Origin: Prevotella sp. P5-50
GTDB taxonomy: Bacteria; Bacteroidota; Bacteroidia; Bacteroidales; Bacteroidaceae
Assembly: GCF_002251295.1 (NCBI RefSeq)
Contig: NZ_NPJA01000039.1
Location: 1-64,000 of the forward strand
Reading direction: 5' to 3'
Length of the DNA stretch: 64,000 nt
Position numbers and translations under genes: made by a program. Of this stretch, positions 35,791-44,637 are shown piece after piece. Position 1 is the stretch's first letter, and every line of letters starts with the position of its first letter. The notes beneath the pieces were generated by a model. The model had not been told where the DNA came from and did not search any database. It worked only from the letters and a program-made list of their open reading frames with translations.

Positions 35791-35876
35791 AGAAAACATA
35801 CATAGGTACGAATCAAAGGTAAAGAGATTGTTAAGGAAACGAAAGCGAGCCGATGGAAACTACGGCTCGCTTTTTT
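35791..35876 (+). ncRNA. Candidate small RNA ending in a strong terminator
   Basis: A transcript of about 85 nt would begin after TATCTTTG and end at the perfect hairpin GCGAGCCG (35845-35852) with CGGCTCGC (35863-35870), whose stem extends through A-T pairs into the T-run to 35876. The purine-rich body (GGTAAAGAGATTG, AAGGAAACGAAAG) has no reading frame. The same hairpin may simply terminate the GH115 message, in which case no separate RNA exists. The arrangement resembles the candidate at 28816-28905. Ends are estimates. Confidence 0.45.
35841..35876 (+). terminator. Intrinsic terminator after the GH115 gene
   Basis: An 8-bp GC-rich perfect stem (35845-35852 with 35863-35870), extended by A-T pairs, with a 10-base loop and six T residues. 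It ends either the GH115 message, the candidate small RNA, or both. Confidence 0.88.
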
Positions 35877-35937
35877 CTGTAATTCACTATGAAACTTTCA
35901 ATTTATAAGCAAAAACCGAAAAACCTCTAATGTTTCG

Positions 35938-35968
35938 TTGGTGATTAGGCGGAAAAAGTGTAACTTTG
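35938..35968 (+). promoter_or_regulatory. Promoter of the ilv operon
   Basis: TTG at 35938-35940, 20 bases, then TAACTTTG at 35961-35968. The predicted start near 35975 leaves a leader of about 60 bases containing a small hairpin (GTGGA 35989-35993 with TCCAC 35999-36003). No Ile/Val/Leu-rich leader peptide of the enterobacterial type is present. Confidence 0.75.
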
Positions 35969-36036
35969 CAACTCAATATGGTGAGATGGTGGAGAAAATC
36001 CACATAAAAAGGAATAAACAAACAAACTAAATAGAT

Positions 36037-37821
36037 ATGAAACACCAATTACGCAGTGCAGTATGCACAGAAGGAAGAAGAATGGCTGGAGCCAGAGCTC
36101 TTTGGGTGGCTACAGGAATGAAACATGAGCAATTTGGAAAACCGATCATTGCCGTTGTCAATTCGTTCACCCAGTTTGTACCCGGACATACGCATCTGCA
36201 CGAAATAGGACAAATCGTAAAGGAAGAAATAGAGAAAATGGGATGTTATGCTGCCGAATTCAATACAATTGCTATTGATGACGGAATTGCAATGGGACAT
36301 GACGGTATGCTCTATTCTTTGCCCTCAAGAGATATTATTGCCGACTCGGTAGAGTATATGGTCAATGCACATAAAGCAGATGCAATGATCTGCATCTCAA
36401 ATTGTGATAAAGTGACTCCAGGAATGCTCATGGCTTCCATGCGACTCAATATCCCTACAGTATTCTGTTCCGGTGGACCTATGGAAGCAGGAAGATGGAG
36501 AGGAGAAAATGCAGACCTTATTACTGCCATGATCAAAGGAGCTGATAATTCTATAAGCGATGAAGAACTGCAGCAAATAGAACAATGTGCATGTCCAGGA
36601 TGCGGTAGCTGCTCTGGAATGTTTACTGCAAATTCCATGAACTCGCTGACAGAAGCCATAGGACTCTCATTGCCAGGAAATGGAACAATCCTCGCTACAC
36701 ATGAACGACGCATAGAACTCTTCAGAAAGGCAGCAAGACAGATTGTAAAGAATGCATTGGCCTATTACGAAGATGGAGACGAGAGCGTTCTGCCTAGAAA
36801 TATCGCAACCAGAAAAGCGTTCCTCAACGCCATGACACTCGATATTGCTATGGGAGGATCTACCAATACAGTACTTCATCTGTTGGCTGTGGCACAGGAG
36901 GCTGGCGCAGACTTTACAATCAAGGATATTGATGCATTGAGTCGCAAAACTCCTTGCTTGTGTAAACTTGCTCCAAATACGCAAAAGTATAGCGTCCAGG
37001 AATGTAATAGAGCAGGAGGAATCCTCGGAATACTCAACGAACTCAATAAAGGTGGACTCATTGACGGAACAGCGGCGCGTGTGGATGGAATGACACTCGA
37101 CGAAGCTATGAAGATATATGATGTTGCCAATCAACCTGAAATCTATTTCTCAGCACCGGGACAACGTTTCAGTACAAAGATGGGTTCTCAAAACGAGCAA
37201 TATCCGACTCTCGATGTTGATCGTGAGAATGGATGCATACGTGATATTGAACATGCCTATACCAAAGATGGAGGACTGGCTGTACTCTTCGGAAATATAG
37301 CTCAGGATGGATGCGTTGTGAAAACAGCAGGTGTCGATGAGGCTCTTTGGCATTTTGAAGGTCCCGCTGTGGTCTTCGACTCACAGGATGATGCCTGCGA
37401 GGGAATCCTCGGAGGAAAAGTCAAAAAAGGTGATTGTGTAGTCATCACACACGAGGGTCCGAAGGGTGGTCCTGGAATGCAGGAAATGCTCTATCCTACA
37501 TCATACATTAAGAGCATGCACATGGGTAAAGAGTGTGCACTTATTACCGACGGACGATTCAGCGGAGGCACGTCAGGATTAAGCATCGGACACATTTCTC
37601 CTGAGGCCGCTGCAGGTGGAAATATTGGAAAGATAAAGGATGGAGACATCATAGAAATAGATATTCCAAACCGCAGAATCAACGTGAAACTTTCAGAAGA
37701 GGAGCTTGCTGCAAGACCACAACAGCCGTTGAAGAGAAACAGACAAGTGTCGAAAGCCCTTCGCGCCTATGCGCAGAGCGTTTCATCGGCAGATAAAGGT
37801 GGAGTGAGAATAATCGACTGA
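36037..37821 (+). CDS. ilvD: Dihydroxy-acid dehydratase
   Basis: Iron-sulfur dehydratase of 594 residues in isoleucine and valine synthesis (2,3-dihydroxy acids to 2-keto acids). Cluster-binding cysteines occur in [10 protein letters not shown] near 122 and [19 protein letters not shown] near 190. [17 protein letters not shown] near 42, the C-terminal [22 protein letters not shown] near 503 and the Mg-binding acidic residues are present. Length is between the typical 550 and E. coli's 616. It is the first gene of the operon; ilvB follows after 34 bases. Confidence 0.95.
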   Translation: MKHQLRSAVCTEGRRMAGARALWVATGMKHEQFGKPIIAVVNSFTQFVPGHTHLHEIGQIVKEEIEKMGCYAAEFNTIAIDDGIAMGHDGMLYSLPSRDIIADSVEYMVNAHKADAMICISNCDKVTPGMLMASMRLNIPTVFCSGGPMEAGRWRGENADLITAMIKGADNSISDEELQQIEQCACPGCGSCSGMFTANSMNSLTEAIGLSLPGNGTILATHERRIELFRKAARQIVKNALAYYEDGDESVLPRNIATRKAFLNAMTLDIAMGGSTNTVLHLLAVAQEAGADFTIKDIDALSRKTPCLCKLAPNTQKYSVQECNRAGGILGILNELNKGGLIDGTAARVDGMTLDEAMKIYDVANQPEIYFSAPGQRFSTKMGSQNEQYPTLDVDRENGCIRDIEHAYTKDGGLAVLFGNIAQDGCVVKTAGVDEALWHFEGPAVVFDSQDDACEGILGGKVKKGDCVVITHEGPKGGPGMQEMLYPTSYIKSMHMGKECALITDGRFSGGTSGLSIGHISPEAAAGGNIGKIKDGDIIEIDIPNRRINVKLSEEELAARPQQPLKRNRQVSKALRAYAQSVSSADKGGVRIID

Positions 37822-37855
37822 AAATAACGGCAAAGGAAGCCGCGACGATGATTAA

Positions 37856-39586
37856 ATGAAAGAAATAGAGAATAGTATGGAAAAAATAAAAGGAAGTGAA
37901 GCGTTGATGCTCGCATTAAAGAACGAAGGGGTAACAACAATCTTTGGTTACCCTGGAGGTTCTATCATGCCTGTCTATGATGCACTCTACGACTATACAA
38001 GAGGTGAGAAAAAAGCCTTTGATCATATTCTTGTCAGACACGAACAAGGAGCTGCGCATGCTGCAGAAGGCTATGCAAGGGTTAGCGGAGAGGTTGGAGT
38101 ATGCTTGGTCACAAGTGGACCAGGTGCAACAAACACGCTGACTGGTGTGGCTGATGCTATGCTCGACTCAACTCCTATTGTGGTTATTGCCGGACAGGTT
38201 CCTATCGGAGCGTTGGGAACCGATGCCTTCCAAGAGGTGGATCTTGTGGGATTGGCTCAGCCCATCTCGAAATGGAGCTATCAAATCAGACATGCGGAGG
38301 ATATTGCATGGGCGGTAAGTCGCGCATTCTATATTGCAAGAAGCGGAAGACCTGGACCTGTCGTACTCGACTTTCCTAAAAACGCACAAACGGAAGACGT
38401 CGAGTTTGTACCTCAAAAAGTTGACTATGTTCGCTCGTATGTGGCTTATCCTAAACTCAACAAAGAGGCGGTGGCAGAAGCCGCTCGTATGATTAACGAA
38501 GCAAAACGTCCCCTTGCCTTGGTTGGACAAGGCGTAGAACTCGGACATGCTCAGCAAGAACTACTGAATTTCTTGGAAAAAACCGATATTCCTGCAGGAC
38601 GTACCATGCTTGGACTTAGTGCTTTGCCTTCCAATCATCCGCTTAATGTTGGTATGTTGGGAATGCATGGAAACTATGCTGTCAATCTGAAAGAACAGGA
38701 ATGTGATGTTCTTATTGCCATCGGAATGCGATTCAGCGACCGTGTAACGGGTAATCTAAAAACATATGCCAAACAGGCAAAAATCATTCACCTCGATATT
38801 GACAAAAGTGAAATTGACAAGAATGTGAAAGCTGATGTGGCTATCATTGCCGACTGCAAAGAATCTCTTCCGGCATTGACAGCTCTTGTTAATAATGCCA
38901 ATCATAAAGAATGGCGCGATTCTTTCCTGCCACTTCATGAGCAGGAACGCAAGCGAGTGATAGAACCCGCCATACATCCTACAGAAGGCCCTCTTCTGAT
39001 GGGTGAAGTCGTGAATGCTGTGGCAGAAAATACTCCAGATGATGCTGTCCTTGTAACCGATGTGGGTCAAAACCAGCTCTTTGCAACCCGCTATTTTAAA
39101 TATCATCACAAAAGAAGTATCTGTACAAGTGGTGGACTTGGAACTATGGGGTATGGAATGCCTGCCGCTATAGGAGCAACTTTTGGAGCTCCTGGCCGTA
39201 TGGTTTGTTGTTTTATGGGTGACGGAGGATTCCAAATGTGCATAGAAGAATTGGGTACGATTATGGAACAGCAAGCCCCAGTAAAGATGATTCTCATGAA
39301 TAATCATTATCTTGGAAATGTACGCCAGTGGCAGGATATGTTCTGGCACAGAAGACAATCGTTTACCAAAATGATGAATCCGTGCTACGAACTCATCGCG
39401 CAAGGATACGGCATCCCTTATGAGGCAGTTACAGACCGTGCACGTTTGGCACAAGCTATAAAGAAAATGGCAGAAACTGACGGACCTTATATTCTGGAAT
39501 GTGCTATTCTGGAAGATGATAATGTGTTACCGATGACACCTCCGGGACTTAGTGTCGATGATATGATGCTCGACGTTCAGGTTTAA
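37856..39586 (+). CDS. ilvB: Acetolactate synthase large subunit
   Basis: ThDP-dependent enzyme of 576 residues condensing pyruvate with pyruvate or 2-ketobutyrate. IFGYPGGSIMPVYDAL near 31 and the catalytic Glu in RHEQGAAHAAEGYAR near 59 mark the N-terminal domain. VTDVGQNQLFATRYF near 401 and the ThDP motif MGDGGFQMCIEELGT near 458 (GDG...N-type) mark the C-terminal domain. The ATG at 37856 is used; the ATG at codon 8 (37877) fits family starts equally well. It pairs with the regulatory subunit encoded next. Confidence 0.94.
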   Translation: MKEIENSMEKIKGSEALMLALKNEGVTTIFGYPGGSIMPVYDALYDYTRGEKKAFDHILVRHEQGAAHAAEGYARVSGEVGVCLVTSGPGATNTLTGVADAMLDSTPIVVIAGQVPIGALGTDAFQEVDLVGLAQPISKWSYQIRHAEDIAWAVSRAFYIARSGRPGPVVLDFPKNAQTEDVEFVPQKVDYVRSYVAYPKLNKEAVAEAARMINEAKRPLALVGQGVELGHAQQELLNFLEKTDIPAGRTMLGLSALPSNHPLNVGMLGMHGNYAVNLKEQECDVLIAIGMRFSDRVTGNLKTYAKQAKIIHLDIDKSEIDKNVKADVAIIADCKESLPALTALVNNANHKEWRDSFLPLHEQERKRVIEPAIHPTEGPLLMGEVVNAVAENTPDDAVLVTDVGQNQLFATRYFKYHHKRSICTSGGLGTMGYGMPAAIGATFGAPGRMVCCFMGDGGFQMCIEELGTIMEQQAPVKMILMNNHYLGNVRQWQDMFWHRRQSFTKMMNPCYELIAQGYGIPYEAVTDRARLAQAIKKMAETDGPYILECAILEDDNVLPMTPPGLSVDDMMLDVQV

Positions 39587-39640
39587 TAAAAACAAGTAAG
39601 CGAACGTTCTCCAAATGTAAACAGAATAAAAGGAAATAAG

Positions 39641-40183
39641 ATGAACGATAAAACATTATATACATTGTTGGTCTATTCAGAGAATATTGCTGGTATTCTC
39701 AACCAGATAACTGCTGTGTTTACTCGAAGACAAGTTAATATCGAAAGTTTGAATGTATCGCCCTCAAGTATTGAAGGCGTTCACAAATATACTATTACAG
39801 CCTGGAGTGATGAAGACCAAATTACTAAGATTACTAAGCAAATTGAAAAGAAAATAGATGTGGTGAAGGCTAACTATTTTACAGACGATCAGCTGTTTAT
39901 ACGAGAAACCGCATTCTATAAACTTTCAACGGAAATGGTATTCGGAAATCCAGAAATCTGCCAGGTTATCCGACGCTCAGATGCTAGTATTACTGAGGTT
40001 AATCCTACCTATGTTATCGTGATGAAATTCGGTATTACTGAAGATATCCTTAAATTGTATCATACACTCAACGACTATGGATGTGTATTGCAATATACGA
40101 GAAGTGGACGTATTGCGGTGACCCGATCAACACAAGAACAGGTTAGTGAATTCCTTGATGAAAGAGAAAATAATCATGTTTAG
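39641..40183 (+). CDS. ilvN: Acetolactate synthase small (regulatory) subunit
   Basis: A 180-residue ACT-domain protein that stabilises the large subunit and mediates feedback inhibition by valine. The ACT fold begins YTLLVYSENIAGILNQITAVFTRRQVNIESL near 6-37, with the conserved Gly-Ile-Leu loop; HKYTITAW follows near 48. The C-terminal domain includes GRIAVTR. The length is nearer to IlvH-type subunits (about 160-180) than to E. coli IlvN (96). It starts 54 bases after ilvB. Confidence 0.92.
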   Translation: MNDKTLYTLLVYSENIAGILNQITAVFTRRQVNIESLNVSPSSIEGVHKYTITAWSDEDQITKITKQIEKKIDVVKANYFTDDQLFIRETAFYKLSTEMVFGNPEICQVIRRSDASITEVNPTYVIVMKFGITEDILKLYHTLNDYGCVLQYTRSGRIAVTRSTQEQVSEFLDERENNHV

Positions 40184-40264
40184 AAATCGCATTTGCAGAT
40201 AATAATGCAAATAACGAGAGGCAAAATACATAATTATTGGTAGATCATTAAAAGAGATATATTG

Positions 40265-41050
40265 ATGGACAGTCAAGATAATAAGACTATAGGAAAGATT
40301 GGAAGATATCAGTTCCTTGCAGAACCTTTCCATTGTGATTATAGTGGCCGTTTGTTTATGGGACATCTTGGAAATCATTTACTTAATGCAGCAGACTTTC
40401 ATTCTACCGACCGAGGGTTCGGTATGCGCTATCTGATGAAAGCAAAGCGAGCATGGGTATTGTCCCGATTAGCAATAGAAATGGAAGAAATGCCATTTCA
40501 ATACACACCATTCACAGTTGAGACATGGGTGGAGGGTGCAATGCGCTATTTCACACAGCGAAACTTTGCCGTTAGCGGTAAAGATGAACAGGGAAATCAA
40601 AAAATATATGGCTATGGACGCTCTATATGGGCAATGATTGATGTTGATAACCGCCAACCTACTGATATACTTGCTGTCAACGACGGAGCTATCCAACAAT
40701 GGATAGAAACAGAAAAGGAATGTCCGATAGATAAAGGAGGAAGGGTGAAAATGACCAATCAAGCACAATATGTGCGTACCATAGACACCTATTATAATGA
40801 TGTAGATATCAACGGACACGTCAACTCTGTGAAATATATAGAACATGTTCTTGATTTATGGCCTATTGACTGGTATCGGACACACCGAATCAAACGCTTT
40901 GAAATAGCATATGTGGCTGAGGCACATGCAGGTGACAAACTTTCGTTTTATCGAGAGAATGGTGCGGATGAAAACGAATTCTGCATACGAATTTGCAAAG
41001 ACGATGGCATAGAAGTATGTAGAAGTAAAGTTAAATTTGTAAAAGATTGA
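40265..41050 (+). CDS. Acyl-ACP thioesterase
   Basis: A double-hotdog acyl-ACP thioesterase (FatA/FatB-like) of 261 residues that releases free fatty acids from acyl carrier protein. The first hotdog has HLGNHLLNAADFHSTDRGFG near 34 and a central helix region WVLSRLAIEMEEMP near 60; the second contains the catalytic-type DVDINGHVNSVKYIEHVLD near 182-200 (N, H, and a downstream acidic residue). The start is the ATG at 40265, since the longer frame uses a TTG. It lies inside the ilv operon, between ilvN and ilvC. A link between branched-chain amino acid precursors and branched fatty acids is plausible but unproven. Confidence 0.88.
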   Translation: MDSQDNKTIGKIGRYQFLAEPFHCDYSGRLFMGHLGNHLLNAADFHSTDRGFGMRYLMKAKRAWVLSRLAIEMEEMPFQYTPFTVETWVEGAMRYFTQRNFAVSGKDEQGNQKIYGYGRSIWAMIDVDNRQPTDILAVNDGAIQQWIETEKECPIDKGGRVKMTNQAQYVRTIDTYYNDVDINGHVNSVKYIEHVLDLWPIDWYRTHRIKRFEIAYVAEAHAGDKLSFYRENGADENEFCIRICKDDGIEVCRSKVKFVKD

Positions 41051-41057
41051 AAGAAAA

Positions 41058-41089
41058 TTTGGTTGTTTGGTGATAATTTGTTATCTTTG
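41058..41089 (+). promoter_or_regulatory. Promoter of ilvC
   Basis: TTTG at 41058-41061, exactly 20 bases, then TATCTTTG at 41082-41089. This ideal promoter starts eight bases after the thioesterase stop and gives ilvC its own transcript, beginning near 41096 with a leader of about 128 bases. Confidence 0.82.
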
Positions 41090-41117
41090 CAGCCAGAAAA
41101 GAAATAGTTAATCCATT

Positions 41118-41197
41118 GGCGTCGCTTCGAGTAAGCGAGGTGTTGGACCAACAAGACGACTGCTCTCGTGAGGGCGGGCATGGTTCAAGTGGACATG
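41118..41197 (+). promoter_or_regulatory. Structured RNA leader of ilvC
   Basis: The leader between the ilvC promoter and start codon can fold into a compact multi-stem shape. CGTC (41120-41123) pairs with GACG (41155-41158) to close a three-way junction. Inside it are GCTT/AAGC (41124-41127 with 41133-41136) and TGTTG/CAACA (41141-41145 with 41149-41153). A further hairpin GCTCT/AGGGC (41162-41166 with 41171-41175) and a weaker CATG/CATG stem follow. No T-run follows, so control would be at translation or by a trans factor. No known riboswitch class was recognised. The region also reads as an open frame joined to ilvC, but KARI proteins do not carry such an extension. Confidence 0.55.
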
Positions 41198-41223
41198 TAC
41201 AACACATTAAACAATTTGCATAT

Positions 41224-42273
41224 ATGGCAGAAATGAATTTTGGTGGCGTAGTAGAAACAGTTGTCACCAGCAAAGAATTCTCACTCGAGAAAGCACGTGA
41301 AGTTTTGAAAGATGAAGTAATCGCAGTTATTGGCTACGGTATTCAGGGACCTGGACAGGCTTGTAACCTGCGCGACAATGGTTTCAATGTCATTGTTGGA
41401 CAGCGTCAGGGTAAAACTTATGACAAGGCCGTTGCTGATGGTTGGGTACCAGGTAAGACCCTTTTCTCTATTGAAGAGGCTGCAGAAAAGGGTACTATCC
41501 TTTGCATGTTGCTTTCAGATGCAGGTCAGATTCAGGTATGGCCTAATATTAAGAAATATCTGAAACCCGGTAAGACATTATATTATAGTCATGGTTTTGC
41601 AATCAACTGGAGCGACCGCACTGGTGTGGTTCCACCAAAAGATGTTGATGTAATCATGGTTGCGCCTAAGGGATCTGGTACTTCTCTTCGTACCATGTTC
41701 TGTGAAGGTCGCGGTCTGAACTGTTCATATGCAGTATATCAGGATGCAAGTGGTAAGGCAAAAGAGAAGACCATCGCATTCGGTATTGGTATTGGAGCTG
41801 GTTATCTCTTTGAGACAACATTCCAACGTGAAGCTACTAGTGACTTGACTGGTGAGCGCGGTTCACTGATGGGTGCTATACAGGGACTTCTTCTTGCTCA
41901 GTATGAAGTATTGCGCGAGAACGGACATACTCCTTCAGAAGCATTCAATGAGACAGTTGAAGAACTTACCCAAAGCCTTGGCCCGTTGTTCGGTGAAAAG
42001 GGTATGGATTGGATGTATGCTAACTGCTCTACAACCGCACAGCGTGGTGCTCTCGATTGGGCTCCTCGTTTCCATGATGCAATAAAACCTGTTATGGAGT
42101 GGCTCTACTATTCTGTTAAGACTGGTAATGAAGCACAGATTTCAATTGATGCTAACTCAAAGCCTGATTATCGTGCCGGCTTGGAGAAAGAGCTTGAAGC
42201 TATGCGCAATCAGGAAATGTGGCGTGCAGGTGTGACTGTTCGCAAACTCCGTCCTGAAAACCAGGAAGACTAA
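41224..42273 (+). CDS. ilvC: Ketol-acid reductoisomerase
   Basis: NADPH-dependent enzyme of 349 residues converting acetolactate or acetohydroxybutyrate to dihydroxy acids. The Rossmann motif VIGYGIQGPGQACNLRDNGFNVIVGQRQG (first Gly near residue 31) is followed by YSHGFAINW near 119, the metal-binding D/E in LTGERGSLMGAIQG near 217 and EVLRENGHTPSEAFNETVEELTQ near 233-255. The start is the ATG at 41224 (MAEMNFGG), which matches family N-termini; the frame is open upstream but begins with TTG. It ends the operon and is followed by a strong terminator. Confidence 0.94.
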   Translation: MAEMNFGGVVETVVTSKEFSLEKAREVLKDEVIAVIGYGIQGPGQACNLRDNGFNVIVGQRQGKTYDKAVADGWVPGKTLFSIEEAAEKGTILCMLLSDAGQIQVWPNIKKYLKPGKTLYYSHGFAINWSDRTGVVPPKDVDVIMVAPKGSGTSLRTMFCEGRGLNCSYAVYQDASGKAKEKTIAFGIGIGAGYLFETTFQREATSDLTGERGSLMGAIQGLLLAQYEVLRENGHTPSEAFNETVEELTQSLGPLFGEKGMDWMYANCSTTAQRGALDWAPRFHDAIKPVMEWLYYSVKTGNEAQISIDANSKPDYRAGLEKELEAMRNQEMWRAGVTVRKLRPENQED

Positions 42274-42315
42274 GAGATCATTCTTTTAGAATAGAAAGAA
42301 TTTATTTGATATTGG

Positions 42316-42349
42316 ACCGTTACCCTCGACCAAGGGTAACGGTTTTTTT
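42316..42349 (+). terminator. Terminator of ilvC
   Basis: ACCGTTACCCT (42316-42326) pairs perfectly with AGGGTAACGGT (42333-42343), with a 6-base loop and a run of seven T. It closes the ilv operon. Confidence 0.9.
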
Positions 42350-42442
42350 CCATCTGAAGATGAGCGCATAAGATAAATGTCTTTTATTGGTATCTTAGTT
42401 AAGAAAAGCTCATCTATAGCATTATATCTCAAAATAATTCAT

Positions 42443-42450
42443 TAACTTTG
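42443..42450 (+). promoter_or_regulatory. Promoter of the purine permease gene, -7 element
   Basis: TAACTTTG, a perfect -7 box. It lies two bases before an in-frame ATG at 42452, so that codon would be upstream of the transcript start; this is why the next ATG, at 42497, is chosen for the permease. Confidence 0.6.
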
Positions 42451-42496
42451 CATGCAGTTTTTAAATGATACTCTAACAAAAGCAATTTTTAAGATA

Positions 42497-43801
42497 ATGA
42501 ATACGCTCAATCGTCTCTTTGGATTTAATCCTGCAACAATGTCGCTGAAAAAAGAACTGCTCGGTGGCATTACTACCTTCCTTACAATGGCTTATATTCT
42601 TGCCGTACAACCGTCTATACTCAGCAATGCAGGAATGGATCCAGGAGCTGTTTTCACAGCAACGGTGCTCTCCTCTTTGGTAGCTACCATCGTTATGGCT
42701 CTTTATGCTAAATTGCCTTTTGCACTGGCCCCTGCAATGGGACTGAATGCATTTTTTGTCTATACCATTGTCTTGAAGATGGGATATTCTTGGCAATTCG
42801 GACTTACGGCCGTTTTTATAGAAGGCGTAATTTTTATTCTTTTGACCATTGCAGGCCTACGTAACAAGATTGTTTATGCCATGCCAATACAACTTAGAAA
42901 GGCAATATCACCAGGTATCGGGTTGTTTATTGCTTTTATAGGTCTTCAACAGGCTGGCATTATTGTTCATAGTGACGCAACACTTGTTACACTTGGCGAT
43001 CTTCATACAACGCCAGTTTTAGTCGCTCTTTTCGGTATTGTTATTAGTGCAGTTCTTATGGTGAGAAATGTTACTGGAGGATTGTTGATAGGCATTCTTG
43101 CAACAACAGCCATCGGAATTCCTTTGGGAGTAACAGATGTGCAACATGTTAAAACAATTGTAGATACTCCACCGAGTCTTGCCCCTGTATTCTGTAAAAT
43201 GGATTGGCAGAATATCTTCACACCTGATATGGCGATTTGTGTGTTTACTCTCCTGTTTATGGATATGTTCGACACATTAGGTACACTTATCGGTGTAGGT
43301 AATAGAACAGGATTTGTAGAAAAAGACGGAACGATGCACGGCATGAACAGAGCTTTTTTTGCTGATGCTGTTGGAACAACGTTTGGTGCAATCGTTGGAA
43401 CATCTACAGTCTCGACCTATGTAGAGAGTGCTGCAGGTGTGAACGTTGGTGGTCGTAGCGGACTTACTGCTATGACAACTGCCGTTTGTTTTATACTTGC
43501 GCTTTTCTTTGCCCCTTTGTTCCTCTTGATTCCCTCTCAGGCAACAGCACCGGCAATGATTATGGTTGGAGTCTTTATGATGGTTGGCGTCCGTGATATT
43601 GATTTTCATGATTATGCGAAAGCAATTCCTTGTTTTATCTGCATTATTATGATGTCTCTATGTTACAGTATTTCCGATGGTATTCTTCTTGGACTCATAA
43701 CTTGGGTTATGGTACATGCATTTAGTGGTAAATACCGTGATTTGTCAATAGGTTCTGTTATCCTTGCCCTTCTGTTTATAATGAAGTATATGTTTTTATA
43801 A
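42497..43801 (+). CDS. Purine permease (AzgA/PbuG-like NCS2 group)
   Basis: A 434-residue inner-membrane transporter with about twelve to fourteen helices, resembling AzgA/PbuG adenine, guanine and hypoxanthine permeases. Diagnostic segments are FLTMAYILAVQPSIL near 29, LPFALAPAMGLNAFFVY near 75, GIGLFIAFIGLQQAG near 138 and TLLFMDMFDTLGTLIGVGNRTG near 255. The start was set by the promoter position. Purine uptake fits the pyrimidine genes that follow, but the 17-base gap to pyrK is the only link. Confidence 0.88.
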   Translation: MNTLNRLFGFNPATMSLKKELLGGITTFLTMAYILAVQPSILSNAGMDPGAVFTATVLSSLVATIVMALYAKLPFALAPAMGLNAFFVYTIVLKMGYSWQFGLTAVFIEGVIFILLTIAGLRNKIVYAMPIQLRKAISPGIGLFIAFIGLQQAGIIVHSDATLVTLGDLHTTPVLVALFGIVISAVLMVRNVTGGLLIGILATTAIGIPLGVTDVQHVKTIVDTPPSLAPVFCKMDWQNIFTPDMAICVFTLLFMDMFDTLGTLIGVGNRTGFVEKDGTMHGMNRAFFADAVGTTFGAIVGTSTVSTYVESAAGVNVGGRSGLTAMTTAVCFILALFFAPLFLLIPSQATAPAMIMVGVFMMVGVRDIDFHDYAKAIPCFICIIMMSLCYSISDGILLGLITWVMVHAFSGKYRDLSIGSVILALLFIMKYMFL

Positions 43802-43860
43802 GCGATTTAGTTCAGGAAATGTTAGTAGAACATGACGAAAACTATAAAATAATGATGAAT

Positions 43861-44637
43861 ATGAAAAAATATATATGTGATCTTGTGGTGAAGAGTGTTG
43901 ATCACATCAGTTCGAAACATGTGCTGATTAAATTGACACACGAAGAACCTTTACCTGAAATGTTTCCCGGACAATTTGTCGAAGTAAGTATGGAAGGTGT
44001 TGATGGCGTTTTGCTTCGCCGTCCAATCTCAATTAATTTTGTAGATAGAACGAATAATGAACTCTGGCTTATGGTGGCAATGGTCGGCAAGGGCACACGC
44101 TACTTAGGACAGGTACAAGTGGGGGATGTTGTCAATTGCGTATTGCCTCTGGGTAATAGTTTTACTATGCCCAATAAGTCCTCAGAACGCCTGCTTCTTG
44201 TAGGTGGAGGAGTGGGAGTGGCTCCATTGTTATATATGGGTGCAGAAATGAAACGCTTGGGAGTAGAACCGACATTTCTGCTTGGTGCACGTTCCAAGGG
44301 AGACTTGTTAGAATTAGATCTTTTCAGTCATTATGGCCGTGTTTGTATTACAACGGAAGATGGAACTGAAGGAGAAAAAGGGTTTGTAACCAATCACTCG
44401 ATTTTAAAGAAAGAAACATTTGATAGAATAGTTACCTGTGGTCCTAAACCCATGATGATGGCTGTGGCACGATATGCTTCTCAAGCAAATGTTGAGTGTG
44501 AAGCGTCATTGGAGAATATGATGGCGTGCGGTCTTGGAGCTTGTCTCTGTTGTGTAGAGAAAACAGTAAAGGGTAATCTTTGTGTCTGCAAAGATGGTCC
44601 TGTATTTAATGTAAAACAATTGTTATGGCAGATCTGA
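43861..44637 (+). CDS. pyrK: Dihydroorotate dehydrogenase electron-transfer subunit
   Basis: FAD and iron-sulfur protein of 258 residues passing electrons from the catalytic subunit to NAD+. The ferredoxin-reductase-like core has [10 protein letters not shown] near 55 (FAD site), GKGTRYL near 78 and [20 protein letters not shown] near 118-137 (NAD site). The 2Fe-2S cysteines are in [21 protein letters not shown] near 217-237 and a later CVCKDG. The ATG at 43861 (MKKYICDL) resembles family starts; in-frame ATGs at 43819 and 43852 are alternatives. It overlaps pyrD by 13 bases. Confidence 0.92.
   Translation: MKKYICDLVVKSVDHISSKHVLIKLTHEEPLPEMFPGQFVEVSMEGVDGVLLRRPISINFVDRTNNELWLMVAMVGKGTRYLGQVQVGDVVNCVLPLGNSFTMPNKSSERLLLVGGGVGVAPLLYMGAEMKRLGVEPTFLLGARSKGDLLELDLFSHYGRVCITTEDGTEGEKGFVTNHSILKKETFDRIVTCGPKPMMMAVARYASQANVECEASLENMMACGLGACLCCVEKTVKGNLCVCKDGPVFNVKQLLWQI

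Noticed and set aside
35978..36007. Nine-codon leader peptide (MVRWWRKST) before ilvD
   Set aside because: No Ile, Leu run and only one Val, no ribosome binding site, and no terminator-antiterminator pair follows; probably chance.
41116..41223. N-terminal extension of ilvC by 36 codons
   Set aside because: It needs a TTG start, does not resemble KARI N-termini, and the region folds as RNA; the ATG at 41224 is preferred.
42452..42496. Longer start for the purine permease
   Set aside because: This ATG would precede the transcript start implied by TAACTTTG at 42443-42450.
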